From assembly GCF_004016445.2 (NCBI RefSeq), contig NZ_SADT02000001.1, forward strand, positions 601,630 through 665,629: a stretch of 64,000 nt of DNA, in the 5' to 3' direction. The position numbers were made by a program, and so were the translations under genes. The notes beneath the pieces are model-generated. The model saw only the letters and a program-made list of their open reading frames with translations, did no database searches and was not told the DNA's origin. The DNA comes from Mesorhizobium sp. M2E.F.Ca.ET.219.01.1.1 (GTDB lineage: Bacteria; Pseudomonadota; Alphaproteobacteria; Rhizobiales; Rhizobiaceae). This document shows, piece by piece, positions 39,205 to 47,614 of the stretch. Position 1 is the first letter of the stretch. Every line of letters begins with the position of its first letter.

Positions 39205-39332
39205 TCGGGGGGGCCGGCGGAACTGCTGAGGTCATTGTTTTGCCTGGCTGGTCCATGCGACAGGGCCCCATGACGTGATTTAGGAACATGGTTTGCCTTT
39301 GCCGGGCGCTGCGTGGCGTGGAGGTTTATCGA

Positions 39333-40103
39333 ATGGCTGGCAGGACGGTTCTGATCGCCGGTGGCGCCGGGGGCATGGGTCTTGCGACCGGACTGCGCCT
39401 CGCGGCCGACGGCGAGCGGATCGCGCTTGCCGATCTTCCCGGCGCCAAGCTCGACGCAGCCGTGGCCAAGATTGTCGCGACCGGAGCGGATGCGGTCGGC
39501 TTGCCGCTCGACATCCGTTCCGTCGCTGCCTGCCGCGACGTGGTGGCCAAGGCCAGGGACTGGGGCGGCGCCATAGACATCCTCGTCAACGCCGCCGGCG
39601 TCTGGCTCGAGGGGCCGGCGAGCGGGGTCGAGGAAGATCAGTGGGACCTGGTGCTGGACGTCAATCTCAAGGGAGCGTTCTTCCTGATCTCGGCGGCTGT
39701 CCCCCATCTGTCGGCGGCGCAAGGCGTGATCGTCAACATCGCGTCCGACGCCGGCCTCGTCGGCAACAATGGCGCGGCCGTCTATTGCGCCTCGAAGGGC
39801 GGGCTGGTTCTGCTGACCAAGGCTCTCGCCCTGGAACTCGCCCCGCAAGGCATCAGGATCAACGCCGTTTGCCCCGGCGATACGGCGACGCCGATGATCG
39901 AATATCAGGCCAGGACCTATGGGGGGGACGATCCCGACGGCTACAAGCGCCGGCTTCTCGGGCACTATCCGCAAGGGGACAAAGCAAGGTTCATTCAGGT
40001 AGAAGAGATTGCATCCTTCATCCACTATCTGTGCCAGCCGGGCGCGGCGCCGATCACCGGGGCCGCGCTTTCGATCGATTTCGGCGTCAGCGCCGGCTAT
40101 TGA
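39333..40103 (+). CDS. Short-chain dehydrogenase/reductase (SDR)
   Basis: 256 aa from ATG 39333 (MAGRTVLIAGGAGGMG); an upstream ATG at 39288 adds an unsupported stretch. The Rossmann glycine motif is GGAGGMG, NAAG is present as LVNAAGVW, and YxxxK is YCASK. The C-terminus VSAGY and the PGDTATPM loop fit classical NAD(P)-dependent SDRs. Substrate unknown. Probably co-transcribed with the following SDR, 74 nt downstream. Confidence 0.87.
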   Translation: MAGRTVLIAGGAGGMGLATGLRLAADGERIALADLPGAKLDAAVAKIVATGADAVGLPLDIRSVAACRDVVAKARDWGGAIDILVNAAGVWLEGPASGVEEDQWDLVLDVNLKGAFFLISAAVPHLSAAQGVIVNIASDAGLVGNNGAAVYCASKGGLVLLTKALALELAPQGIRINAVCPGDTATPMIEYQARTYGGDDPDGYKRRLLGHYPQGDKARFIQVEEIASFIHYLCQPGAAPITGAALSIDFGVSAGY

Positions 40104-40177
40104 AAAAAGCCTGGGCGGTTTCATCGCGGGTATGATTGCCCGCGTCGGCATGCCGGCATTCCAATCGTGGAGAGGAA

Positions 40178-40939
40178 ATGATCGTGTTCCGCAAGTCTCG
40201 CAGGGCGCTGGTGACCGGCGCCGGCGCCGCCGACGGCATCGGCATCGCGACCGCGCGGGCGCTGGGCGAGGCCGGCCTTTCGGTCGTCATCACCGCTTCG
40301 TCCGCGCGCGTCGAGCAGCGGGCCGGGGAACTGCGGGCGGAAGGGTTCGACGTCCGCGCCGTTGTGGCCGACCTGACGCTTTCGGGCGATGTCGAGCGCT
40401 TGTGCTCGCAGGCCGGCGAGATCGACGTCCTCGTCAACAATGCCGGGATGGGAACTGTCGGCCAGCCGGCGCTGCAGCGGCGGTTTCTCGACCTCAGCGA
40501 AAGCGACTGGGACCGCGGCATCGACGTCAGCCTGAAAACCGCGTTCTTGAGCACGCGCGGATTCCTGGCCGGCATGGTGCGGCGCGGCCATGGGCGCGTC
40601 GTCAACATGGCCTCAGTGACAGGACCTTACGTCTCCAATGAGGGCGAGACCGCCTATTCCGCGGCCAAGGCCGGCATGATCGGGCTGACGCACGCGCTCG
40701 CCCTGGAGGTTGGCCGCAGCGGCGTCACCGTCAATGCCGTGGCGCCGGGCTGGATCGCGACCGGCGCATCGACGCCGGAGGAACTCGCTGCTGCCCGCAA
40801 CACGCCGCTTGGGCGCGCCGGCAGTCCGGGGGAGGTCGCCGCCGCCGTGTTGTTTCTAGCGTCCGACGGAGCCAGCTATGTCAACGGCGCCGTTCTCGTC
40901 GTCGATGGTGGCAACATCCTGCAGGAACGCAAGGGATAA
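40178..40939 (+). CDS. Short-chain dehydrogenase/reductase (SDR, FabG-like)
   Basis: 253 aa from ATG 40178 after GAGAGGA. GAGAADGIG cofactor loop, NNAG and YSAAK active site, and the classical C-terminus YVNGAVLVVDGGN are present. It may act on the same compound as the preceding SDR. The C-terminal motif is also found, detached, as a relic at 44584-44622. Confidence 0.87.
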   Translation: MIVFRKSRRALVTGAGAADGIGIATARALGEAGLSVVITASSARVEQRAGELRAEGFDVRAVVADLTLSGDVERLCSQAGEIDVLVNNAGMGTVGQPALQRRFLDLSESDWDRGIDVSLKTAFLSTRGFLAGMVRRGHGRVVNMASVTGPYVSNEGETAYSAAKAGMIGLTHALALEVGRSGVTVNAVAPGWIATGASTPEELAAARNTPLGRAGSPGEVAAAVLFLASDGASYVNGAVLVVDGGNILQERKG

Positions 40940-41054
40940 GCGCGGGAACGCGAAAGCTAGAAACGTGGGGCGATGTTAGCGGGGGTGCTACCGACTTTCC
41001 CCACACCGATCAGATCGAGGGTTCCGCTCAGCTGTCGATCTTGGGCTTCGGTAA

Positions 41055-41252
41055 TCACGCAGTCACCGCCCGGTTGCGGGCCACGATTTCGTCGTGGCTC
41101 AGCTTACCGCTGGCTGCCATGAATTCCCTGAGAAGGGCGTCGCGATTACTGGCAGCGCGAGACCGCTTCGCCGACTGCAGCGCCGATCTCAGCTCGTCTG
41201 CCGTCAGCTCCGTGCGAATAGGCCGGAGTGCCGGGTTGCTGGCGCGAACCAA
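41055..41252 (-). CDS. Possible small protein at the end of the KAS/SDR operon
   Basis: 65 aa from a TTG start 7 nt after the SDR stop, preceded by GAGAGGG. The product is charged and helical (LTADELRSALQSAKRSR, then MAASGKLSHDEIVARNR). No family recognised. The clean helix pattern and close spacing suggest a real coupled gene, but the non-ATG start leaves doubt. Confidence 0.4.
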   Translation of the reverse strand: MVRASNPALRPIRTELTADELRSALQSAKRSRAASNRDALLREFMAASGKLSHDEIVARNRAVTA

Positions 41253-41259
41253 TACCCTC

Positions 41260-42084
41260 TCACACGGGCAGCCCGAGCTGCTTTCGCAGGCTTTTGTCAA
41301 ACGCGGATGCGGGGACGAAACGGCGAAGGAAGCTGACCTGGCGCGCCATTTTTCCCGCCGCATAGCGCCTCTTCGGAGTGGGATCGGTCGCAGCCGCCAA
41401 AACGGTGTTGGCTACGACTTCGGGCGTATCGCCTTTTTCCATAGCCTTCCGCACGGCTGCATTCATGCTTGCGCGTGCAGTGTCATAGATATCACGCAGC
41501 CGGTCCGGCTTGGCGAGATTGTCTTCGAACGACGTACGGGTATAAGCCGGCTCGACCAACGCGACGCGAATTCCGAACGGTCTCAGTTCGTGGTCAAGCG
41601 ATTCGGAATAGCCTTCGACGGCATGTTTGGTCGACGAATAAAGCGCGAAATAAGGAGCTGGGATGAACCCCTGCACCGAGCTCAAGTTTATGATTCTTCC
41701 GCTCCGTTGACGGCGCATTGTCGGCAGTACCGCGTTGATCATCTGGATGACGCCGAACACGTTCACGTCGAACAAAGCCTGAGCCTGCGCGGTCGAGGAT
41801 TCCTCCGCGCCGCCAAGCAGGCCCATGCCGGCATTGTTGACGAGCAGGTCGATGTGCCCCGCCTCGGCCAGCACCTCGTCGACCAGCTTCGCCACGGACG
41901 CGTCGTCGGTCACGTCGCAGGTCAGCATGGTAATGCCATCGGATTTCTTGGAAGCTGCGCGGCGAGTGGTTCCGAACACACGAAAGCCCGCATTCTGCAG
42001 GACCTTGGCGGTCACATGCCCGATGCCGGAGGATGCTCCTGTAACGATGGCGACGCCCGGATCGGTCTTGTTCATGGAGATCAC
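41260..42084 (-). CDS. Short-chain oxidoreductase (SDR)
   Basis: 274 aa (MISMNKTDPG). TGASSGIG, NNAG (LVNNAGMGLLGG) and YSSTK motifs are all present. The extended C-terminus (ARASMNAAVRKAMEKGDTPEVVANTVLAA) is typical of the YP_/DltE-like oxidoreductase subset rather than FabG. It follows the KAS-II gene by 68 nt on the same strand, as part of a TetR-headed operon. It might reduce a ketoacyl product of the synthase, though FabG-like specificity is not evident. Confidence 0.87.
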   Translation of the reverse strand: MISMNKTDPGVAIVTGASSGIGHVTAKVLQNAGFRVFGTTRRAASKKSDGITMLTCDVTDDASVAKLVDEVLAEAGHIDLLVNNAGMGLLGGAEESSTAQAQALFDVNVFGVIQMINAVLPTMRRQRSGRIINLSSVQGFIPAPYFALYSSTKHAVEGYSESLDHELRPFGIRVALVEPAYTRTSFEDNLAKPDRLRDIYDTARASMNAAVRKAMEKGDTPEVVANTVLAAATDPTPKRRYAAGKMARQVSFLRRFVPASAFDKSLRKQLGLPV

Positions 42085-42152
42085 ATTCTCTGGTTTTGGT
42101 TGGAGAAGCAGGAAGTCCGGAGGGAAGCGTCAGTCATGAGCGACTCGACCGT

Positions 42153-43427
42153 TCACGCCGCTGCGTCCCAGCGGCGAAACAGCGCGCTGGCGTTGACGCC
42201 TCCGAAGCCGAAGCCGTTGGCGATCGCGTAATCCATCTCCATCGGCCGCGCCCGATTGGCGACGAAATCTATCCCGTCGCCTGCCGGATCTGGGGCGCTC
42301 AGATTGAGGGTAGGCGGTGCCACCTGATTCCTGAGCGCCAGGATCGTGAAGATCGCGCCAAGCCCGCCGGCGGCGCCGAGCAGGTGTCCGGTCGCCGATT
42401 TCGTTCCGCTGACGGCTATCGAGAAATCCGTGCCGAACACGCTCTTGATCGCTTCGATTTCTCCTAGGTCGCCCACCGGCGTGGAGGTTGCATGGGCATT
42501 GAGATGACGGACCTCGCGCGGCGAAATCCCTGCCTGGGCGATTGCGATCTCCATGGCCCGGCGCGCGCCATCGCCGTCCTCGGGACCGGAAGTGACGTGG
42601 TGCGCATCCGCCGTCGTTCCGTAGCTGACGACCTCGGCGAGCGGTGTGGCGCCGCGCGCAAGCGCATGGCTCAATTCCTCGATGACCAGGATGCCGGCGC
42701 CTTCGCCCATGACGAAGCCGTCGCGCGACATGTCGAACGGACGGGAGGCCTGATCCGGACGGTGGTTGAAGGAGGTCGAAAGCGAGCGTGCAGCAGCAAA
42801 GCCGCCCAGACTGACCACGTTCATGCAAGCTTCAGTGCCGCCGCACACCGCGATGTCGGCTTCATCGGCGCGGATGATGCGAGCGGCATCGCCGATTGCC
42901 TGAATGCCGGCGGCGCACGCCGTCACCGGTGCGCCGATCTGGCCTTTGAAGCCATAACGAATCGATATGTGGCCGGCCGCGAGATTCACCAGGAACGAGG
43001 GCACCGTGAACGGCGAAAGACGCCGAACACCGCGCTGGTCGACTGTCCGCACCGCCTCGGTTATGGCCGGAAAACCACCGACACCTGAAGCGATAATCGT
43101 CGCGGTGCGAACCCGATCGCTCTCCGAGCCTGGCTTCCATCTCGCCTGGGCCAGCGCCTCTTCCGCCGCCGCCAAAGCGAAGAGAATGAACCGGTCGATC
43201 CTGCGCTGGTCCTTCGGAGCCACGAAGGCATTGGCGTCGAGACCGGCCTCGGGATCGTCTTCCAGAGAGGGAACTACGCCGCCGATCTTCGCGGGCAAAT
43301 CTCCCACGACCTCGTCGGTAAGCCTCCGGATGCCCGAGCGGCCGGCCAGAAGGCGCGACCAGGACGTTTCGACATTGGCGGCAAGGGGCGTGACCGCCCC
43401 CATGCCCGTAACAACAATCCGCCGCAT
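42153..43427 (-). CDS. Beta-ketoacyl-ACP synthase II paralogue (FabF-like)
   Basis: 424 aa. The decarboxylative condensing triad is intact: Cys171 (VTACAAG), His312 (NAHATSTPVGD) and His348 (KSATGHLLG). It lacks neighbouring acpP/fabG, so it is not the housekeeping fabF but an accessory condensing enzyme. Its ATG follows the stop of a 49-aa gene with no spacing (TAG-ATG). The adjoining TetR, two tiny proteins and SDR suggest a dedicated acyl-chain pathway; product unknown. Confidence 0.9.
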   Translation of the reverse strand: MRRIVVTGMGAVTPLAANVETSWSRLLAGRSGIRRLTDEVVGDLPAKIGGVVPSLEDDPEAGLDANAFVAPKDQRRIDRFILFALAAAEEALAQARWKPGSESDRVRTATIIASGVGGFPAITEAVRTVDQRGVRRLSPFTVPSFLVNLAAGHISIRYGFKGQIGAPVTACAAGIQAIGDAARIIRADEADIAVCGGTEACMNVVSLGGFAAARSLSTSFNHRPDQASRPFDMSRDGFVMGEGAGILVIEELSHALARGATPLAEVVSYGTTADAHHVTSGPEDGDGARRAMEIAIAQAGISPREVRHLNAHATSTPVGDLGEIEAIKSVFGTDFSIAVSGTKSATGHLLGAAGGLGAIFTILALRNQVAPPTLNLSAPDPAGDGIDFVANRARPMEMDYAIANGFGFGGVNASALFRRWDAAA

Positions 43428-43577
43428 CTATTGCCCTTTCGATTCCAGCACTCCTCCGATGCCAACCGGCGTGGCTCGGGGCTGGCGCGGCGCCGGCATC
43501 CAGCCGAGCTGGATGACCGTTTCGTCGCTCAGAGTGAAAACGACCGAAAAGTCCGAAGTCGAAAATGTGAGCGTCAC
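43428..43577 (-). CDS. 49-residue small protein coupled to the KAS-II gene
   Basis: GTG start in a GTGA overlap with the stop of the preceding small gene; stop TAG abuts the KAS ATG. The product is beta-rich at the start (VTLTFSTSDFSVVFTLSDET) and ends with a Pro/Gly-rich tail. No family recognised. The two junctions (overlap upstream, zero spacing downstream) argue strongly that it is translated. Confidence 0.6.
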   Translation of the reverse strand: MTLTFSTSDFSVVFTLSDETVIQLGWMPAPRQPRATPVGIGGVLESKGQ

Positions 43578-43780
43578 GGCTGCCTCGCCCTTATGCGCAA
43601 CTCGGAGACTTGCGCTTCGAGACCCCTGACGCGCCTTTCGAGGAGATCCAGTTCGGTGGTCTCGATCGCTTCCTCAAACCGGTGCAGTTCTTCCAGCCAG
43701 TGGCGCCAAGACGCGCGAGAAAATAGCCACCGAAAATTCGGTCGAATCCCTCGTCTCTTGGTTGGGGAAGCCATCGTCAT
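43574..43780 (-). CDS. Small coiled-coil protein in the TetR/KAS operon
   Basis: 68 aa starting MTMASPTKRRG in an ATGA overlap with the TetR stop. A basic N-terminus is followed by WRHWLEELHRFEEAIETTEL and a leucine-rich helix (LLERRVRGLEAQVSELR) that looks like a coiled coil. Function unknown; perhaps a partner or scaffold for the adjacent condensing enzyme. Confidence 0.6.
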   Translation of the reverse strand: MTMASPTKRRGIRPNFRWLFSRASWRHWLEELHRFEEAIETTELDLLERRVRGLEAQVSELRIRARQP

Positions 43781-44382
43781 TGGGGCATTTCCCATTGGCG
43801 ATCAGCGGCCAGCCCTGCGTGTATGCTCTCGGCTGCCGCTTGCAGAAACTGCTTCGACAGTTGCTTGTCGTTGACGGCTCGCGAAAGGACGACCGCACCG
43901 ACCATCGTCGAGAGAATGGCCATGGCCGCTCCGCCGGGATCCTCGCCGTGGGCATCGCCAACCCACCCACAGAGCAGCCCGAGGTATTCCCTGATCCCGG
44001 CTTCGAAAGATGCTTTCACGTCGCTGCCCTGCCTGGCAGCATCCGAGCCCAGCGCCACGACCGGGCAGCCGTCCATCCTTTCTTCGCGATGTCCGACGCT
44101 GAGGTAGAACGCGATCACAGCACCAAGCGGGTCCTTGGGACTTTTCGCGGCCGCGTCCGACCATCGACGGAATGCGTGCTGAAGTGCCCGTCTGGACGCC
44201 AGTGCCTCCAAGTCCTCCTTTGACGCGAATTGCTTGTAAAAGGCGCCCTGGGTCAGCCCGGCGCCTTTCATCAGATCCTTGAGGCCGATGCCATCAAAGC
44301 CGTGTTCCCGGAAAAGGCGGCTTGCCACATCGATCACCGTCTCCCGGTTTTCCGCAGCCTGAGTGCGACTTACGCGCATCAT
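43777..44382 (-). CDS. TetR-family regulator heading the KAS/SDR operon
   Basis: 201 aa. The HTH is IGLKDLMKGAGLTQGAFYKQF, followed by SKEDLEALASR and a helical effector domain with the TetR_C-type GCPVVALGSD motif. Its stop overlaps the next gene (ATGA), so it is transcribed with the KAS operon. A perfect palindrome 29-45 nt upstream of its start is the likely operator. It was probably originally divergent from an efflux-adaptor gene now reduced to a relic. Confidence 0.88.
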   Translation of the reverse strand: MMRVSRTQAAENRETVIDVASRLFREHGFDGIGLKDLMKGAGLTQGAFYKQFASKEDLEALASRRALQHAFRRWSDAAAKSPKDPLGAVIAFYLSVGHREERMDGCPVVALGSDAARQGSDVKASFEAGIREYLGLLCGWVGDAHGEDPGGAAMAILSTMVGAVVLSRAVNDKQLSKQFLQAAAESIHAGLAADRQWEMPQ

Positions 44383-44410
44383 CGATCTCCGTTTTAGATT
44401 TCATCCGTAA

Positions 44411-44427
44411 TCTATATCGAGTATAGA
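44411..44427. promoter_or_regulatory. Palindromic operator candidate of the TetR gene
   Basis: TCTATA and TATAGA are exact inverted repeats around TCGAG, a usual size for TetR operators. It lies between the TetR start and the divergent relic, in the expected promoter position. Confidence 0.6.
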
Positions 44428-44464
44428 GTTCGAACGCAATCTATTTCGACGTGAGGGTATAGGC

Positions 44465-44622
44465 ATGAAAAAGAGACCCGTAATTGTGCTGAGCATTCTG
44501 ATCGCAGGGTCAGGGCGCTGGCATTCGTGACACTTTGGCAGCCGCCGTCATGCGAATCGACGAGACCGATCTCGGCAAAGCGCAACGTCTACGGCGCCGT
44601 CCTCGTCGTGGATGGCGGTAAC
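44465..44622 (+). pseudogene. Gene relics: efflux-adaptor-like N-terminus and SDR C-terminus
   Basis: ATG 44465 encodes KKRPVIVLSILIAG, a typical lipoprotein/membrane-fusion signal segment. A frameshift follows, after which ALAFVTLWQPPSCES continues in another frame. From 44584, NVYGAVLVVDGGN is the conserved C-terminus of an SDR with no body. No intact gene remains in 44383-44695. The content suggests deletion between two former genes divergent from the TetR operon. Confidence 0.5.
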
Positions 44623-44695
44623 GGCGGGCGCGAACAATGGTCAGGAGCGGTTCTGTCGACTATACAAGCCTTTTTTCGAGCCTGATCGCCGTTCC

Positions 44696-46039
44696 GTGAA
44701 CCCTGCCGCCCGCCTGCAAGCCACAATCGAACTTATGCATGAAGTCGACAGCGTCGCGCGTCCGGCGGATGCTGTCGTCTCGGCCTGGTTTCGATCCCGG
44801 CGCTATATCCACGACAGCGACCGTGGTCGGATTTTAGAGTTGCTCTATGCGCTTCTGCGACACCATGCACGGCTCGGCTGGTGGCTGGCGAGGCATGGGC
44901 GCGAGGACAGGCCCCGCAACCGCCTGCTCGCGTGGCTGACGCTGACGGAAGGCGGCACGCCCGATCAGGTCAAACGCCTGTTCAATGGCGCGAAATTCGC
45001 GCCTGCCATGCTGACGGATCACGAGCACGCGCTGCTGGTCAAATTGCAGGGAGGCACAATCGACAATCCCGGCATGCCGGAAGAGGTGCGCCTTGAATGT
45101 CCGTCCTGGGCGGCCGATCCGCTGCGGCGCCGTTTCAAGGAAGCGTTCGGCCAGGAGATGTCCGCGCTTCTGACTCCGGCGCCGCTTGACCTGCGCGTCA
45201 ATCCGATCAAGTCGACGCGTGAGGCCATGCTTGGCGCGTTGAAGGATCTCGGCTTGCGGGCGCAACCGTCAGCCTTGGCTCCTTACGGCATTCGTGTGCA
45301 TGAGCGCCCGTCGCTGGCGACCCTGCCGATGCTGAAAAACGGTGAGGTCGAGATCCAGGACGAGGGCTCGCAGCTTGTCGCCATGCTGGTCGATGCCCGG
45401 CCGGGCGAGCGCGTGGTCGATTTCTGCGCCGGAGCCGGCGGCAAGACGCTGGCCATTGCCGCGCAGATGAACAACAAGGGCCATGTTGTCGCCTGCGACG
45501 TCGTGGAAGGCCGATTGAAGCGCGGCGCCGAGCGCTTCCGGCAGGCAGGGTTGCACAATATCGAGACGCGGCTCCTGGCCGGCGAAACGGATCGCTGGAT
45601 CAAGCGCCACAAGGGCGGTTTCGATCGCGTGCTGGTGGATGCGCCATGCAGCGGCACCGGCACATGGCGCCGCAATCCCGATGCACGCTGGCGCGCGCAG
45701 GAGGAACAGGGTCTGGACAAGCTCGTGTCGTTGCAAGCCCGGATTCTGGCGAGCGCGGCGCGCCTGGTGAAGCCCGGCGGACGGCTGGTCTACGCAACAT
45801 GCTCCCTAATGTCCGAGGAGAATGAGGACCAGGTGGCCGCTTTCCTCGCGGCGCATCCCGCTTTTCGTGCTGTGCCGCTGCGCGAGGCCGCGCCGCACCT
45901 GACGAATTCAGCCCATGCCGACTATCTGTCGCTGACGCCCGCGCGCCACGACACCGACGGCTTCTTTGCCGCCGTGATGCAGCGAGAAGGCCTGCTCCCA
46001 GGCGGGGCCGCCCATAGCCATTCGCGATCCATTTCCTGA
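44696..46039 (+). CDS. rsmB: RsmB-type 16S rRNA (cytosine-5-) methyltransferase
   Basis: 447 aa from GTG 44696; an open frame runs upstream to 44612 but crosses the relic region. An N-terminal NusB-like helical domain is followed by the SAM-binding fold (VVDFCAGAGGKTLAIA). The two NOL1/NOP2/Sun cysteines are in DAPCSGTGTWRRNPD and VYATCSLMSEENEDQ. It methylates 16S rRNA using S-adenosylmethionine. Convergent with the Rieske gene. Confidence 0.88.
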   Translation: MNPAARLQATIELMHEVDSVARPADAVVSAWFRSRRYIHDSDRGRILELLYALLRHHARLGWWLARHGREDRPRNRLLAWLTLTEGGTPDQVKRLFNGAKFAPAMLTDHEHALLVKLQGGTIDNPGMPEEVRLECPSWAADPLRRRFKEAFGQEMSALLTPAPLDLRVNPIKSTREAMLGALKDLGLRAQPSALAPYGIRVHERPSLATLPMLKNGEVEIQDEGSQLVAMLVDARPGERVVDFCAGAGGKTLAIAAQMNNKGHVVACDVVEGRLKRGAERFRQAGLHNIETRLLAGETDRWIKRHKGGFDRVLVDAPCSGTGTWRRNPDARWRAQEEQGLDKLVSLQARILASAARLVKPGGRLVYATCSLMSEENEDQVAAFLAAHPAFRAVPLREAAPHLTNSAHADYLSLTPARHDTDGFFAAVMQREGLLPGGAAHSHSRSIS

Positions 46040-46179
46040 ATGACCCATTCGAATGGGGCCGATAGCGGGTCGGCGGCTTTGAGGCATAATAGCCAGAAGC
46101 GGACGATGGGGCACCCCGCTTGCCTACCTATGAACTGACCCAAAGCGGTCAGGCGCAGGTCGATCGGTCCGCGAAGTCT

Positions 46180-46506
46180 TCAGACAGTTGCCACCGGCAT
46201 CGCAACCAGGACCGAGCCGCCTTCCAACTTCGCAAGATAGGTCCGCAGATTTATGCAGGGCGGCAGGCGCTTGGCGGCACCGGTGCGGTAGTCGAAGGCG
46301 CCGGCATGTTTCGGGCATTCGACCTCGTAGTCCATTACTAGCCCATCGGCGATATGCACGGCCTCATGCGTGCACAAGCCGTCGGTGCAGAACACCTCGT
46401 CGTCGGGCGACCGGAAGACGGCGTAGGTCCGGCCCTCGTGGTCGAAACGTCGGGCACCCTCCTGTTCGATGTCATCGAGGCTGCAAGCCCTGATCCAATT
46501 GGTCAT
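46180..46506 (-). CDS. Rieske [2Fe-2S] ferredoxin, MocE-type
   Basis: 108 aa starting MTNWIRACSLDDIEQEG. Cluster ligands are CTH in DGLCTHEAVHIADG and CPKH in EVECPKHAGAFDYRTG. A soluble Rieske protein of this size usually passes electrons to an oxygenase. The membrane hydroxylase encoded immediately upstream on the same strand is the obvious partner. It is last in the LacI-controlled cluster. No reductase gene is in the window. Confidence 0.9.
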   Translation of the reverse strand: MTNWIRACSLDDIEQEGARRFDHEGRTYAVFRSPDDEVFCTDGLCTHEAVHIADGLVMDYEVECPKHAGAFDYRTGAAKRLPPCINLRTYLAKLEGGSVLVAMPVATV

Positions 46507-46595
46507 TTTTTCCCATCCGTCAAATTCGATCGAGGCGCAGCTCCGCATAGCCTTCTTAGCCGCCCGGGCCTCGCACGCGGCTGTGCGTGCAGATG

Positions 46596-47606
46596 TCATT
46601 TGATGGCCGCCGCGTTGGCGCGTGCCTTCTTCCTCTCGTAGCGGGCCTGCATGCGGGCCTCGCCTTCCTTGCTGCCGTCGTGGAAGGTGCCGAACCAGCG
46701 GTCGAACGGAATCAAGCCGTCGCCGTAGTTCACCTCGAAATATCTGTGGTGGAGGTAATGGATATAGGCGTGGCTATCGATGCCGGCGCCTTCGGTAAGC
46801 TCGATCTTGTCGAAGCCGACATGGCCGGGAATGGCGCCGAAGCCGGCATAATGGAGCTGGTAGAGCGCCAGGAGCGGGTTCGACGGGATGATCAGGTGCC
46901 AGAAAGCGACGCCGAGATAGCCGAGCTGCTCCACCGGGTGCATCGACAGCGACGACCAGGGGGACGGGTTGACCGAATTGTGGTGCACCGAATGCACCCA
47001 TTTGTAGAGGGGGCCCCAATGGATCGCCCGGTGCAGCAGGAAGAAATGCGTCTCGTGGATGATCGGCACCACCAGCGCCAGGCAGAACAGGTAAACCGGA
47101 TGCTCTGCGAAGGTCAGCCACGGCACATAGCCATTGGCGTAAGCGTAGAGGATCGCCACTTCGATCGCCGTCCAGATCGGCATGCCGGTGCCGAAGGTGC
47201 GCAGCATGTTGTCGATATTCTGGTTCTCGAAGAAGAAGGCCTTGTTCTTCTGCTCCGAGGGCCATTTGCCGTTGTATTTGAAACGGCTGCCCTGGGCTCT
47301 CACAATGTAGAGTCGAAGCTCGAAGGCGCCGAAGAAGACGAGCAGCGCCACGCAGTTGACGATGAACAGACGCAGGATCCAGCCGGCGGAGAGCGTCTTC
47401 ATCACCTCGACGTCGGGCAACACGTAGCGCCACCAGACGACGGCCGTGAGCGCGAAGAGCAGATTGTAGGGCAGGAAATAGCTCGGCAGCCATTTCAGCA
47501 CCGCCAGCGGGCGCGGCGGGAAGACGAAGAGCGGCGCGGTGCCGGCCGGTTCGTTCGGAGCCCAATCACCCCTTTTGTTGCGCGTGCCGTATTGCAGGTC
47601 GTCCAT
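46596..47606 (-). CDS. Sterol desaturase / fatty acid hydroxylase superfamily membrane protein
   Basis: 336 aa. Several membrane helices (NLLFALTAVVWW, FIVNCVALLVFFGAF, LFCLALVVPI) and the His-box set of di-iron hydroxylases: HETHFFLLHRAIH, WVHSVHH and HYLHHRYFEVNYG. The reaction is O2-dependent hydroxylation or desaturation of a membrane lipid-like substrate, with electrons from a Rieske protein such as the one downstream. The gene follows the PanB-like gene by 8 nt. Substrate unknown. Confidence 0.88.
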   Translation of the reverse strand: MDDLQYGTRNKRGDWAPNEPAGTAPLFVFPPRPLAVLKWLPSYFLPYNLLFALTAVVWWRYVLPDVEVMKTLSAGWILRLFIVNCVALLVFFGAFELRLYIVRAQGSRFKYNGKWPSEQKNKAFFFENQNIDNMLRTFGTGMPIWTAIEVAILYAYANGYVPWLTFAEHPVYLFCLALVVPIIHETHFFLLHRAIHWGPLYKWVHSVHHNSVNPSPWSSLSMHPVEQLGYLGVAFWHLIIPSNPLLALYQLHYAGFGAIPGHVGFDKIELTEGAGIDSHAYIHYLHHRYFEVNYGDGLIPFDRWFGTFHDGSKEGEARMQARYERKKARANAAAIK

Positions 47607-47614
47607 GGTCTATC

